A DNA stretch of 64,000 nt from Jaltomata sinuosa (taxonomy: Eukaryota > Streptophyta > Magnoliopsida > Solanales > Solanaceae). The notes beneath the pieces are model-generated. The model did not search any database, was not told the origin of the DNA, and saw only the letters and a program-made list of their open reading frames with translations. Made by a program: the position numbers and the translations under genes. The stretch lies in the NCBI GenBank assembly GCA_003996215.1, contig QJPP01003513.1:469982-533981 (forward strand), read 5' to 3'. Of this stretch, positions 46,681-58,799 are shown in pieces. Every line of letters begins with the position of its first letter. Positions within the stretch are counted from its first letter, which is position 1.

Positions 46681-46955
46681 AAATAACTTATATATTTTGA
46701 AACTTTTTCAATTATAAATAATCAAATTTTAATTTAATTAAAATTTTAAAAAAAAGGGAGCAGGACCTGGTATACCGGTCCGGTCCCGGTTCGATCCGAT
46801 CCCGGTCCTGGTAGGTACCGGTCCAGGACAAAAAGGAATAAATTTCCGGTACTACCGGTACCGTCCTGGTTCCCGATCAACCGGCGAAAGATGACTCCGG
46901 TACCAGTCTGAAAGTCCCGTTACCGGTCCCGGTGCCGGTGCCGGTGCCAGACTTA

Positions 46956-46963
46956 GGTGAATC
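46956..46963 (+). repeat. 8-bp target-site duplication (GGTGAATC), right, of the hAT element
   Basis: Matches 42239-42246. Confidence 0.85.
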
Positions 46964-48554
46964 TGCCAAATTTGCTTCATATTCATAATTTGTTCAATCA
47001 AGTCAGTCATTTGCACTCTATCTTTGTGTTTTTTTAGTCCATTTAAAAAATAATATTTTTTAGCTACTTTTTAATTTAATTTTTTACATGACATATTGAA
47101 GATCATAAAATTAAAGAATACTTTGATATATTTTATATATCTTTAGTTTAATATTATAAGATTCAAATTTTTTTTACTTTTTTAAATTTTATACTAAATC
47201 AAAATCTGACAAACAAATTAAAACAAAAAGAGTAACATTTATTATTACCAAATCAAAAAAGATTTGCATGTTTCCGGTCCTTGAAAGTTGATTGTGAAGG
47301 GAATTGGATATTAATGAGATTAGAGAGCTTAGCATCTGCTAGATATGATACATCAAAGTATTGAATACATCTCCTCTCTTTCATGTCTGTTTGCACTTTT
47401 TTATTTTATATTATTGAGATCGAACTATTATGAGGTCACGAGAAAGTTAATAATTATAAATTTTAAATAGTAATAAATTATATAATAAAAAAAATTATAA
47501 AAAGCTTTAAGATATAATATAGATTTTATCAATTGACATACATATGATAATATTGATATAAAAAATATTTTAAAACAACTATTGAAAGAATAAATATCTC
47601 TTTAAATAAAACTCTCTAAACGACTTATATTGTGGATGTTATTGTGTTATGTATGAGAAGAAAATATTTTTTATTTATAGAAATTCAAAACTTTTTCTTA
47701 AAAAAAATGACAAATATAAAAGAGTTCTTTTCCATCAAGAAAATCTTTTGTACCAATTTTTTTTTGAATTAAAATAAAATTAAGGTAAAATTCAAACAGG
47801 GTAAGAAAGTTAGGACAAATCCTAACACATTTCCCAACATATCACATTTGATACACCTGTCCCACAACTTCAATAAAAAATGTCTGAAATTAGGTCTTGT
47901 CAAGATCAAAATTTCAATGAAAAAAAAAATTTACAGTTGATTTTGGCAAATCATTACATATCTAAAGCCTTGTCAATCCCACAATTTTAATTAAAAAAAA
48001 GTCTGAATTTAATCTTCTTAAATCTATAACTTCAGGTAAAGATGTCCAAAGTTAATTTTGTCAAGTCATGGCAAAGTTCAGACAAAAATATTCGATGTTT
48101 AACTTTTACAAGATCATATTACAAATAAAAATGTCTGAACCTAACGTAAATTTTACAACTTCAATCACACATGCCTAAAGCAAATAAACTTTGAAAAATT
48201 CAAAGAAAGTTGGCAGTTGGGGAACATTTCCCTTGTGGTAGAAGAAAGGGAAAATATTTGATTAGTTAATGGTCAATTTGAGGTGTGAAGCCTATCCACC
48301 ATAGCTTTGTCCTTTATTAGCAATAGTCATGACTCATGACACATGAATGCAAGAAAGAAGAACGTTTTCATATATGACTTTTATTCCATCTAATAGTTAC
48401 TCCATGTATCTTCTTCCTCAATTTAACATTCTAAAACTTCAACTTTTTTACATTATTAAATCATTAATCAAAAAGTTATTACAAATAACTATTTATGATT
48501 TATAGTAAATAAAATTAGTAACCTGAAAATAATGCAAGTCAAATTACACTGTTA

Positions 48555-48795
48555 CCCCTTTCGTTCCTTTTTAATTAGTTGTCACATTTTGCTTTATGAG
48601 AGTTAATTTGACTAATTTTTGAAGCTAAATTGAATTAGAATAATTTAACATTTTAAATTTAAATTTTAGATGTTCGAAAATTATATGAAAAATACAATAA
48701 GTTGCAATCATTCTAATATTAATATGATGAAAAAATACATGTTAAAATGTTGATCAAAGTTCATGCACGTGACAAGTAAAAAGAAACAAAGGGAG
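48555..48795. mobile_element. Stowaway-like MITE
   Basis: The left end CCCCTTTCGTTCCTTTTTAA pairs with AAAAAGAAACAAAGGGAG at the right, flanked by TA on both sides. Confidence 0.55.
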
Positions 48796-48807
48796 TAATA
48801 ATTAGTA

Positions 48808-49060
48808 CTCCTTCCGTTTTAATTTAATTTGATTGTCTTACTTTTTTTAAAAAAAAATCTGTTTCAAAAAGAATATTTTTTTTTTGCAATGCTTTAATTT
48901 TGACTTTCCATGTGACATGTTAAAGACCATAAAATTAAATGATATTTTTCTGCATTCTGCATATCTTTAATTTAAGACCACAAAATTAAAAGAAAAATTT
49001 TCTACTTTTTAGAATTTTGTGTCAAATTAAAATCAGATAAACAAATTAAAACGGGAAGAG
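48808..49060. mobile_element. Stowaway-like MITE, directly beside another copy
   Basis: CTCCTTCCGTTTTAATTTAA at the left and AAATTAAAACGGGAAGAG at the right, with TA on both sides. Only about 12 bp separate it from the copy ending at 48795. Confidence 0.6.
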
Positions 49061-49946
49061 TATAAGTTAACTTTAATCAGTAACTCGACAAAAAGCTTCG
49101 ATTGCTTAGTGATGTCTTCATAGATTATTGGCTTAATTTCAGGCAAAGATTGTTGCTTATAGTGTCTACTTAATTTTCCAATTTCTCTATTTAATTTCCC
49201 TTTTGTTTTTTTCTTCATATATATGGTGGATGTGAATGAAAAAAGTCTTCATCAATGTGGAAATTAATTGACTTGAGATGATAACCGGAGAGAAACAAAA
49301 GTTGCACCAGGCGAGACATTGCCTTCTTCTTCTTCCACATGACAATAGTTGTTGTAATCGGGGGATTTCACGGTTTGAGTAAAAATTATTTAAATCAAAA
49401 AATTGAACCAAATTAATTTTTATTTGGTTTTGTTTGATTTGGTTATATATTATTAAAAATTAATAATATTTGATTTTGTTTTAATTTTGTTAAAAAAAAT
49501 AATCGAACCGAACTGATAAATTATATATATATTTTTTATAATTATATATACATAATATACTATTTTTTATGAATATTTTAACTATCTTATATATGTTTTC
49601 ATCAAAATTTATTTATAATTTAAATATCTTGTATTAGATGTGTGTCATGTTATTATTTTATGTGGTAATCTCATAATTTATTTTTTCTTTTTGGATGAAT
49701 TGTTGTCTCTCTTTTTTCCTTTTGAAATAATTGTTTCTTTTATTTTCGTGTATGATTAATAACCGAACAACCGAACCCAAATCGATAACAACCAAACCGA
49801 TGATTATATATTATATTTTGTTTGATTTGATTTTAATAATTTAAAAACTAATTATATTGATTTGTTTGATTTTGACCATTAACCAATAACTGATCCAGAC
49901 CAACTCGTGACCACCCCTAGTTGTAACTATGATATTTTAGTTCATA

Positions 49947-50233
49947 CTTTTTCTATTTATGTTCATTTTTGTTCATTATATTAAAATTTTAATATTTATT
50001 TTTGTTCATTATATTAAAAATTAATATTTATTTTTATTTATTTAATTTGATAAATTAAGAAATAATTTATTATTTTATATCTATTTTATCCTTATCATTT
50101 TATTTCTCAATATATTTTCTAAAATATTGAATTCATTATATTAAAAGGATAATATAATGAATTTATTATTTTATTAATTATTTTTTAAAATATGTCAAGT
50201 CAAATATAAACTAATAGAAAGGAACGGAAGGAG
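49947..50233. mobile_element. Stowaway-like MITE
   Basis: CTTTTTCTATTTATGTTC at the left and GGAACGGAAGGAG at the right, with TA flanks. Left-end mismatches make it less certain. Confidence 0.45.
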
Positions 50234-52013
50234 TATTATATTTTGTCAAATTGATAAGATAACGCAGGATGTGCGGTATTATTGAAAAGTCTATTAATTC
50301 TTTTAATTTGTCTTTGGACTTGTAATTTTGAAGGATACGTTTATCTCTTGCCAATTAATTCTCTACGTTGAAAATTATATATGAGGAATTTTGGGATTGA
50401 GAAAGGCTTTCAGAGGTCTAATCATCCAACTTTTTTTATTATTATTATCTTTCACAACTAATATACGTGGGAAAGAGGAAAGAATGGAAACGTCAAATTT
50501 AGCTCATGAAAGTATAACTTCTTTGATCATATGTTTGAGTGGGTTATGTTGGGCATATGTTCATTGATGGGTTGTTTTGGACGTAATATAAACTTACGTT
50601 TCGACATGTCATATGATGTCATGATTTCGAATTATGATTTTAACTTTTAAATGTAAAATTTGGCTCAAAAATTTTCATATATATATAAAATACCTATCAT
50701 TTTTAATTTTGCAAAAAAGGACCTACGCTCGGCGTGAAGAGATTGTTCATATACTATATAAAATGAGTATATTAAAGATTAGCTAATTACTATTATTGTT
50801 GACGAGCGAATCTTGATAAAATTATTATTGTGTATTTGAAGTTTGTAATCGTAAATATTTTTTTTATAAAAGAAATATGAAGATGTGTGATATATTAATG
50901 CGGCGTCTTAGGATATTTCAATCGATATCTTGTTTATCATGAACTATGATTTGGTAAGATTATGTAAGAATTGAGAATAATTTGATAATACTCACAACCT
51001 GTGAGTTTTTACGTTTATGAAAAAAAATATAACTCAAGAAATTCAAATTACATATTCAAAATATAAAACTTTAACTTCATATCAATTTAATTTCTTATCA
51101 TGATTTTATATTATATGTCCAAACAAGCCCTAAATTAACTCATAAGAGAACTTATCAAAACATAGAAAAGTAGGATTGTTTGAGTTTAGCTAGTTAGAAA
51201 TAGTCATGATAAATATATAAAAAGTTTTTATTTAGTTTAATTTGGTAATCAAACAAATTATATATAAAAAATAAATTAAACAAATGAAGAAAACTATTGA
51301 GTTTGGATGAGATGAGCTATGACTTAATGTTTAGCCTAAATTAAATACTAAGTAAATATTGGAAGAATAATAGTACACAATTCATTTAACAAGAGAAATA
51401 CATATTTTAGCCGTTCGATTAAAATTACATTTAAATTAGTCAGTACATATATTATACATTTGTCTGTTATCTTTTTCATTTAAATAATTAGACCCAATTT
51501 AACCCCTACAAATATTATTCAACCAGCTCATTTGACACCTAACAAATCTATGGATTGTACTAAAATTTTCAAAATTATGAAATGAAAGAATTTCCAAATC
51601 ATAAGATGATATCAGATAAAATCCATTTCTCTTTTCCAATCTAACCATATAACAAGAGGATAAGCCACCATAAATTATCAAGATTCACGACTTTAGCTTT
51701 TCTTATAAAAACGACAATATATTTAGTGTAATTTCATAAGTGAAGTTTAAAAGGATGCAAAAACTTTACTCTTATTTTTGTGGGGTAAAAGAAATGTTTC
51801 TGATAGACTTCTGACTAAAAAAAATGCAATTGAAGTAGGAATGTAGGATATAAAGAAAAATAATGATATCAAAATAGCAAGATAAATAAAACAATTGAAG
51901 TGACAATAGTAGTAAAAATGCCTTAAATTTACTTGTTCCATTTCAAAACCAGATGTCTTGCTTTAATTTTGCATATTTATTGATATACCAGTTCAAGATG
52001 TGATTATTTAGTA

Positions 52014-52244
52014 TTATTTTTGTCTCAATTTATATGACATTTTTTCTTTTTCAAGATTTAAAGTATAATATTTTTTTTTAATCATATGAGAAAAAATATA
52101 ATTTATAGTTCTTTTCATATAATTTTTGAAAATTTGAATTTGAATTTTAAAATATTAAGTTGATCTAATCTAATTTAGCTTCAAAGATTAGTTAAATTGG
52201 CTTTTGAAAAACAAAAAGTGTCAAATAAATTAAAGCGGAGGAAG
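52014..52244. mobile_element. Stowaway-like MITE
   Basis: TTTTTGTCTCAATTTATATG at the left and AATAAATTAAAGCGGAGGAAG at the right (read in part), with TA flanks. Internal text TCTAATTTAGCTTCAAAGAT is shared, inverted, with the copy in NAT10 intron 2. Confidence 0.55.
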
Positions 52245-52535
52245 TACTGTTTAATAACGGAAACATATATGGACCCAGACATAAATTATTAACTCTTTCT
52301 TTTTTGTATTATCCTAAAAGAAAAAGTTGGATTAACAAAGTAAATGTGAGGCCTCTTTTTTGATAAATATATTTGCATGTATAAAGAGAAAAAAGTTTCA
52401 TAAAAGCAGTAAACGTGAGTCTCGTGTTACTTTTTATGGAGCTATAATAATACATTTAAGAACTTCACTTTTTAATGAAAGTGAACATTAATTTAGCATT
52501 TCTGATTGCTAGTAGAATATTTTCAAGGATTTAGG

Positions 52536-52948
52536 GTGTGTTCGGTAAGGAGGAAAATATTTTCATGAAAAATAAGTAAATTTTTTATCTACTTTTTTGT
52601 ATTTGGTATATAAAAAAAATATTATCTTAAAAGTCTTATATTTGTATATAATTTAGATAAATATTATAAAAGACGGAGGTGGAGGTTTAATTTAGGGGTG
52701 TGTGGTTGTGGGGATGGAGCCTACATGGTAGGGGTGAAGATGAGCTGTGTTAGAGGCGAGGAGGATACAATCAATATTATGAAATATCACTTGTGAAACT
52801 TGTTTTCTCTAATACTTTTACTAGGAAAGTCTTTTTAAGTAACTTATTTTTCTAAAAAAAAGCATTTTTCAAAATTTTTGACCAACCAAATATGAAAAAA
52901 ATTAATAAATATTTTTTGAACAATGTTCTCTTCATACCAAACACACCG
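52536..52948. mobile_element. MITE of the GGGTGTGTTT family, copy 3
   Basis: It starts GGGTGTGTTCGGTAAGGAGG and ends CATACCAAACACACCG, with TTA on both sides. The internal order matches copy 1 (for example GGATGGAGCCTACATGG here and GGATGGGGGCTACAGGGG there). Confidence 0.6.
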
Positions 52949-52977
52949 TTACGCTTAGATCGTTTGATTGGAAACAA

Positions 52978-53098
52978 GTTATCCCAGGATAAATTATTCT
53001 GGGATAAGTTATCCCACCATGTATATGAGATAACTTATCCCATCACTATGGTATAAATGGTGGGATAAGTTATTCCAAACTTGACAACCAAACAAGAC
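52978..53098. mobile_element. Short palindromic MITE (GGGATAAGTTATCCC type)
   Basis: Left text GTTATCCCAGGATAAATTAT is followed by TGGGATAAGTTATCCCACC, with the inverted words again at 53025-53040 and 53060-53075 (GGTGGGATAAGTTATTCC). About 120 bp, strongly self-complementary. Confidence 0.55.
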
Positions 53099-53242
53099 AT
53101 CAAAATTTTATCACATGACTATTTTTTTTTATCTCTCATACCAAACAATATTATTTGCTTTGATCGAATTTTTGAGATCTTATGATTCTATCCCCTTGAA
53201 CTTTAATCCAAAAAGAAATCATATTAAATCATGCACACGCTT

Positions 53243-53459
53243 TTTTTTTGATCTATTTTAACTTGACACGGAGTTTAAGAAAATAAAGAAAACTTTTAAA
53301 TTTTGTGGTTAAAAATGAAAGATATGTCAAATGTACCAAAATGCTCTTTAATCTTGTGGTCTTAAACATGCCATGTAGAAAGTTAAAATTGAAGAGTTAC
53401 CATTCTTTTTAAAACGTACCAAAAAGAAAAGTAAGCCAAACAAATTGAAACGGAGGGAG
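53243..53459. mobile_element. Stowaway-like MITE
   Basis: The right end AAACAAATTGAAACGGAGGG followed by AG and a TA flank is typical. The left end near TTTTTTGATCTATTTTAACT is degraded. Confidence 0.45.
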
Positions 53460-53785
53460 TAGTTTTATACTATATCATTGCTAGTTATTGTAAGCCATTC
53501 AGATGTTGAAAAATAAATAGTAGTTAATAATAAGTATAAAATAGGTATAAAATAATAAATCATCTCTTAATTTTTTAAATTAAATAAATAAAAATAAATA
53601 TTTATTTTAATTAAGTAAATAAATAAAAACGAACGGAGAGAATACTTCGAACCCGTAAACTAAGATATACTCCGTAATTGTTAAGCCTCAAGAAATTTGA
53701 AATTCAACCTAAAGACTTTGAAGCATATTAAAGCGTGAAGAATCCGTTCCCCAGAAATTGACAAGAGGCTTTCGTATATTTTTTA

Positions 53786-54233
53786 GGGGTCGTTTGGTAA
53801 GGTGTAATAAAAATAATGTTGAATAATATATATTAGTAATATTGAGAGTAATAATGTAAACATTAATTATGTTGTAATTGATATTGCTGATATTATTTTC
53901 TATTCACTATTTAGTTTGGTGTATTAAAATAATATGCATTGTATAAATTGTAAAAGAATAGTACTTATTTATAAAATACCCTCCGTATTCTTTAACTTTG
54001 TAAACTTACAGAGGAAATAATGTCTTTTAGTTATGCTTAAATATATATATTAAAAACCCTTGTATTGTTAATACCAATTTGATAAGGACTAATTATACAT
54101 AGGATAATATCAAATAAAATATATAACTAATTATATTTGTATAATATTAATTGTATATAAAATTAAAATATTATTAATATCAAAATTAATACATATAATT
54201 TTTTTTCTCTAATACTTTCTGCTAAACGACCCT
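53786..54233. mobile_element. TTA-target MITE (GGGGTCGTTTGGTA family), short copy
   Basis: It starts GGGGTCGTTTGGTAAGGTGT and ends GCTAAACGACCCT, with TTA on both sides. Non-coding. Confidence 0.6.
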
Positions 54234-54345
54234 TTAAAGTTAGGCATTAATTAGTTACAGTTTATAAATCCCAATATATAAAAGGGTAAAAAATTATTTG
54301 CATATGTATTGATGAACGCAAGACAAATAAGTATATTCTTTCATA

Positions 54346-54617
54346 CTCCCGTCTGTCCAAATAATATAATTGATATTTTAGCTTTTAAAAATTAATTTAA
54401 AATAATTGATGTTTCTCAATTAAATTCAAGAAAATATATTTATTTATTTTTGGCCCTTTTACACTTTTCTATATTACCATAACAATTATGTCAATCTAAA
54501 AAGAAAAAAAATAATTAATGATATTTTAGTCAAAATTTCTTTTAATTTTTAGAAATAAATGAATTTTTAATTCATGTGTTCATGCCTAAAACATAAATTA
54601 TTTTGAACTGGAAGAAG
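54346..54617. mobile_element. Stowaway-like MITE
   Basis: CTCCCGTCTGTCCAAATAAT at the left and ATTATTTTGAACTGGAAGAAG at the right (read in part), with TA flanks. Confidence 0.5.
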
Positions 54618-55343
54618 TATATACATATATCATTTGACTGTGATTAAATGATATGTATTTTTATTTTAATTTTTAATTGTTAAAATTAAATTATTTAATT
54701 TGATATAAACGACAAATACCAGTAAATACAGAACGTAATTAATGATGGGAAAAAACTAACCTGCAATTGGTGTTACCCCAAATCAATGACCAGGTAACCT
54801 ATGTCTTTTACACACATTTACATACTAGTAAGGGATAGCGCAGTGCACGGGCCCAATAATATTATCTAAATTTTATGTAATTTAATTTTGAATTTCTCTC
54901 TTTATTTCATATTAAATTTGAGATAAAATTTATATTTTTTTTTTGGTTGAAATATAAACTTAAAAATATATTTTATTTTAAATTTGATTTTGAATATCTC
55001 ATTTTCTCACATTCACCTCCCAAATAAATTAAATCACTTCATAAATTATAATTTCAAAATTTTAATTAACAAACTAAATGATTCCTTATTTTTATAAACA
55101 AAACTCTTAAAATGTAAAAGATTGAGAAGAATTAATATTTTAAAAGATACTCTCTTAAAATTGGATTTATCAAAGTGCGAAGAACATAAGTGTTAAGAAA
55201 GTGAAAAAGGAAGGTCAATTAAATAAAAAATACAATAATGGCTGAAATGAGTGGAGCTGGGGCCCATATTTAAATGGAGGCTAAACTACTATTGGAGTAC
55301 TTTTTGGTCCATAAGGGCAAAAGCACACCCAATATAACATTTA

Positions 55344-56152
55344 GGAGTCGTTTGGTAGAGTCTATTAGATAAAATAATGCAAGCATTAGTTTTGTATATT
55401 AGTAATACGTTTAGTAGACTTTTTTTGTCTATGTATAACTAAACTCTATTGTGTATTAAGCTATGTATTGTTAATACCAATGCAAAGAAACTCAACACAT
55501 GCATTAGCTTGAGTAATGGCAATATTACCCCTCAAAACCCTCTCAAAATAGCTCCTAGTTCCTTTTTTCAACCATGGAAAATCAATGGTGATTTTCTCCA
55601 CATCTTCTTCTTCCTTCCACTTAATCAAACATTATTTTGGGTTCTTTTTCGTGTTGGGAAAATCAAGTCCGTCATTTGTTCAGTTCATTGTGTTGCTTAG
55701 GACGTATGGCTTGAAATTGACTACATCTTCAATAACTATACATTCATGTAGGGTTCTATTTCTTTTTGTCTTTTTTTTCTTTTTCTTTTATGGTAAATGA
55801 AACTCTTTGCCAACTTTCCTCAAAGAATATTGTGAAGCAAATGTTAACAACTATTTACGTTCATTTTGAAGAAAAACAATTGAGCCAGTGGAACTTTTTT
55901 AAAATGTGCAAGTAGAGGATATTTTATAAAAGAATTCTGTTGCAAAGAAACTATACAAAATTAAAGTGTAGAGGGTATTTTTGCAAACATACATTTTTTA
56001 TAAAAATTATACAAGATATTTTATTTCTAATACATCAAATCAAACAATGTATATGAAATAATGCCAACATAACTAATGCAAGCATAACTAACACCAGCAT
56101 TACTAATACACTCTATTCAACATTATTCTTATACACTCTACCAAACGACCCC
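55344..56152. mobile_element. TTA-target element (GGGGTCGTTTGGTA family), long copy
   Basis: It starts GGAGTCGTTTGGTAGAGTCT and ends ACACTCTACCAAACGACCCC, with TTA at 55341-55343 and 56153-56155. At about 810 bp it is nearly twice the copy at 53786. It has an internal segment (about 55500-55900, with a short Ser/Phe-rich open frame) of unknown origin and no transposase domain. Confidence 0.65.
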
Positions 56153-57083
56153 TTAGTGCAATATCATAAGGCATGAAGCTATAAAATTGAAGGCTATAAA
56201 TAACAAAAATATCCTTAAATTCAATGATAATTTTAATAAGCACACATGTTGAAGAGGTGTGTGTTTATTGACATTTATTAGATAGTAATGTATCACTCAA
56301 TTTACCTCAATATATCCTTAATTATAGCTAATATCATTAGATGTAAAGATCAAGTGTAATAAAATTTTATTGTGAGATTGTTTTAATTACGACATTACTT
56401 AAGTGTGATAGAATGGGGCTTTAAGAAATTAATAGCTTGTTTGATCAAATTTTTGAAATCTGCTTATTTTGAAAAAAAATAATTGTATCATAAGTGTTTT
56501 TTAAGAATCTGCACTTTTGAAGAGTAGCAATTTGTGGTTGAATAATCAATTTTAAAAATGTTTTTGCCAATGAAAGAGCTATAATATATGCTTGGTCAAA
56601 GTTTAAAAAATACTTCTAAAAAAATTACTTTTTTAGCTTTTAAAAAGTATAATTTATATTACTATTCAAAAATATTTACTTTATTCATAAAAACTTGTCA
56701 GAACAGGTTATAAGCAGGAAATTACATGGGGTGTCCCTTTAAGGGAGTGGTCTTCAATATTTACCCCCCATAATAAAAGTATTCAAGGAATACCCTCTTT
56801 CACCTTTATGTGTACTTGAAAGTACCGTTTTGCCCTTCATTGCCTATTTTTCACACGCGTCTGAAATAGACGCTTTTCTTCTTCTTCGCCGCCTCTGTTT
56901 CAGACTTTTTTCTTCTTCTTCTTCGCCTCTGTTTTTCTTTTTCTTCGCCTTTGTTTCAGTCGCTCCATCGTTCTTTTTTATGTGATTTCTCTCCGTTTCT
57001 CCAGGTGTCTCTGGCCTCTCTTCTCTCTGCCTACCAAATTTCTCTATAGTCCAATCTGTTCAGTTCATCTCCTCATCCTATCA

Positions 57084-58585
57084 ATGGAACGAAGAAAAAA
57101 ATTTGTGAGTTTAACTGTAAGTGTTCGTATTCTATTGTGAGTCTTATTTTTGTAGGTCTAACTCTTGCCTTTGAGGCAACTATTATGGCTTATCTATTAA
57201 ATAAAACACAAATATTCTAGTGTCAATTGTTGCCATATCTGGCAAGGGAATAGAATATAGATTGTGTCTAACTTGTTCTCTTAAAAAGTCATTTTGGCTA
57301 CGGTTGCCTTGAAGGCAAGATTTGTAGAGCATCTTATAGGTAAAAACACAATCTGGAAGCATCAACTCTTGCCTATGGGGCCTAGCTTGTTCTCTTAGAA
57401 GTCCTTTTGGCTAATCTTGCCTTGAAGACAAGAGTTGTAGAGTATGTTATAGGTAAAAACACAATCATGGTAGCATCAACTCTTGCCTATGGGGCATAGC
57501 TTGTTCTATTAAGTCCTTTGGCTATGCTTGCCTTGAAGGCAAGAGTTGTAGAGTATCTTATAGGTAAAAACACAATCTGGAAGTATCAACTCTTGCCCAT
57601 GGGGCATAGCTTGTTCTTTTAAAAAGTTTTTTGGCTAAGCTTACCTTTAAGGCAATATTTGTAGAGAATCTTATAGGTAAAAACACAATCTGAAAACATC
57701 AACTCTTGTCCATGGGGCCTAGCTTGTTCTCTTAATAGTTAATTTTTTTTGTCTCAGCACTTGGATGTTATCTTCTACTATTTGAGGAAGAAGGCCAAAT
57801 ATGAACCGGGTCTCGTTAAGTTCACTACAACGGACTTTGTTTTTGATAACAAACTTGTCGCTCTCTATAAGGACTTTGAGACAAATCAAAAAGATTTCTC
57901 TGTCATCCCCGAAAACCATCAACTCGAGGAGTATGTTAGAGGCTTTATTTGCGATGCAAATGTAGCGTGGCACAAGGTTGATCACGTGTTATTTCCAATT
58001 TATGTTTCGAGGGGAGGTGCTGGAATAGGACACTGGATTTTGGGAATATTTATCTTCAATGACTGGTGCATTTATGTCTATGACTCCAATCGTGTAAATC
58101 GTCATCGTGAAAAAAGTATTAAGAAGATGGTGTTGCATTACAAAACATTGATTCCATACTTTTTGGAAAGGTCCAATTTCTATGTTGAGAAGGGCATTAA
58201 CAAATCTGATTGTGGCGATTTGGAGATTGAATTGGTTGATGACCTGCCACAACAAGTCAATTGGTATTTTTTTTTATATATTTTTTAAATCTTCATTTTG
58301 CTTCACTTTTTTTTTACTGATTTCCATTTTTAACTCATGTATAATATGCTTTTTCTCCTTTCTTTTTTCAGTGATTGTGGAGCATTTGTTGCTGCCTTTG
58401 CTGAATACTTTGTTCATGGTAAGAAAATTCCAAAAGAACTTGACATCGGAGTAGTTCGCATGAGATATGGAGCTCTATTGTGGGATTATGGAAGGAAAAA
58501 ACAAGAAGTTGGTGCAACGATCGAGACTACAGAAAAGGTTGGCAAATTCTTAGGGAAGAGGAAGAGGGGATCTGAGGAAAAGTAG
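57084..58585 (+). CDS. Ulp1-like (C48) cysteine protease of a MULE, apparently intact, 250 residues
   Basis: Exons 57084-57116, 57758-58263 and 58372-58585 sum to 753 nt with phases agreeing, giving 250 residues. The first exon (MERRKKFVSLT, donor GTAAGT) is inferred. Exons 2 and 3 are clear. The catalytic set of the SUMO/ubiquitin-like protease fold is present: His103 in GIGHWILG, Asp120 in YVYDSNR, and Cys182 in DCGAFVAAFAEYF, with the usual PQQ shortly before the Cys. The family removes SUMO-like modifiers. In MULEs the role is unknown. The protein is only the catalytic domain plus a basic tail (GKRKRG), lacking the long N-terminal part often seen. Intron 1 is filled with the inverted-repeat array. 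A leader rich in CTTCTT lies just upstream (56870-57000). Confidence 0.75.
57130..57740 (+). repeat. Inverted-motif repeat array in intron 1 of the Ulp1-like gene
   Basis: About five units of roughly 110 bp, each with a near-palindrome such as CTTGCCTTGAAGGCAAG followed by AGTTGTAGAGTATCTTATAG, and a second motif TCTTGCCCATGGGGCATAGC. Units differ at scattered positions. Confidence 0.85.
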
Positions 58586-58799
58586 TTTAATTTTTTTAGT
58601 TTTAACGTAGAATCAGTGTACCTATCAAGGCTTTTTGATTGACTTTGTTGTATTGATGCGATAATGTAAAGTACAGACAGTTTTTGAAAACTGAATTGGC
58701 CATTTTTGATGCGATAATGTGAAGTACAATGATGTTACTAATCTAAGGGTATGTCTTCTGATAGTTTTTTTTTTTTGAATTTTTAAAGCGTGTGAACTA

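Larger units (their letters stand above)
42247..46955 (+). mobile_element. Full-length hAT DNA transposon (4709 bp)
   Basis: The ends are TAAGACCGGCAACGG and, read inward from the right, TAAGTCTGGCACCGG, flanked by the 8-bp duplication GGTGAATC. Subterminal regions (42255-42440 and 46765-46940) are packed with CCGGT and GATCCGGT words on both strands, probably transposase-binding sites. At 42470-42530 there are inverted AACGGC-type words (AGCCGTTGG and CCAACGGCT). Inside lies a broken BED-type transposase and a higher-GC block at about 45920-46680. Confidence 0.88.
46964..56717. other. Gene-free AT-rich spacer full of MITEs
   Basis: No open frame longer than about 85 codons and none with a recognisable domain. 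Identified contents: Stowaway-like copies (48555-49060, 49947-50233, 52014-52244, 53243-53459, 54346-54617), a GGGTGTGTT MITE (52536-52948), a palindromic GGGATAAGTTATCCC element (52978-53098), and two GGGGTCGTTTGGTA elements (53786-54233 and 55344-56152). In the rest (for example 47000-48540, 50300-52000, 56160-56700) I see nothing beyond AT-rich sequence. Confidence 0.6.

Noticed and set aside
58195..58206. A second SDCG motif in the Ulp1-like protein (KSDCGDLE) as the catalytic Cys
   Set aside because: It precedes the PQQ segment. In this family the catalytic DCG follows that segment, which fits Cys182 in DCGAF.
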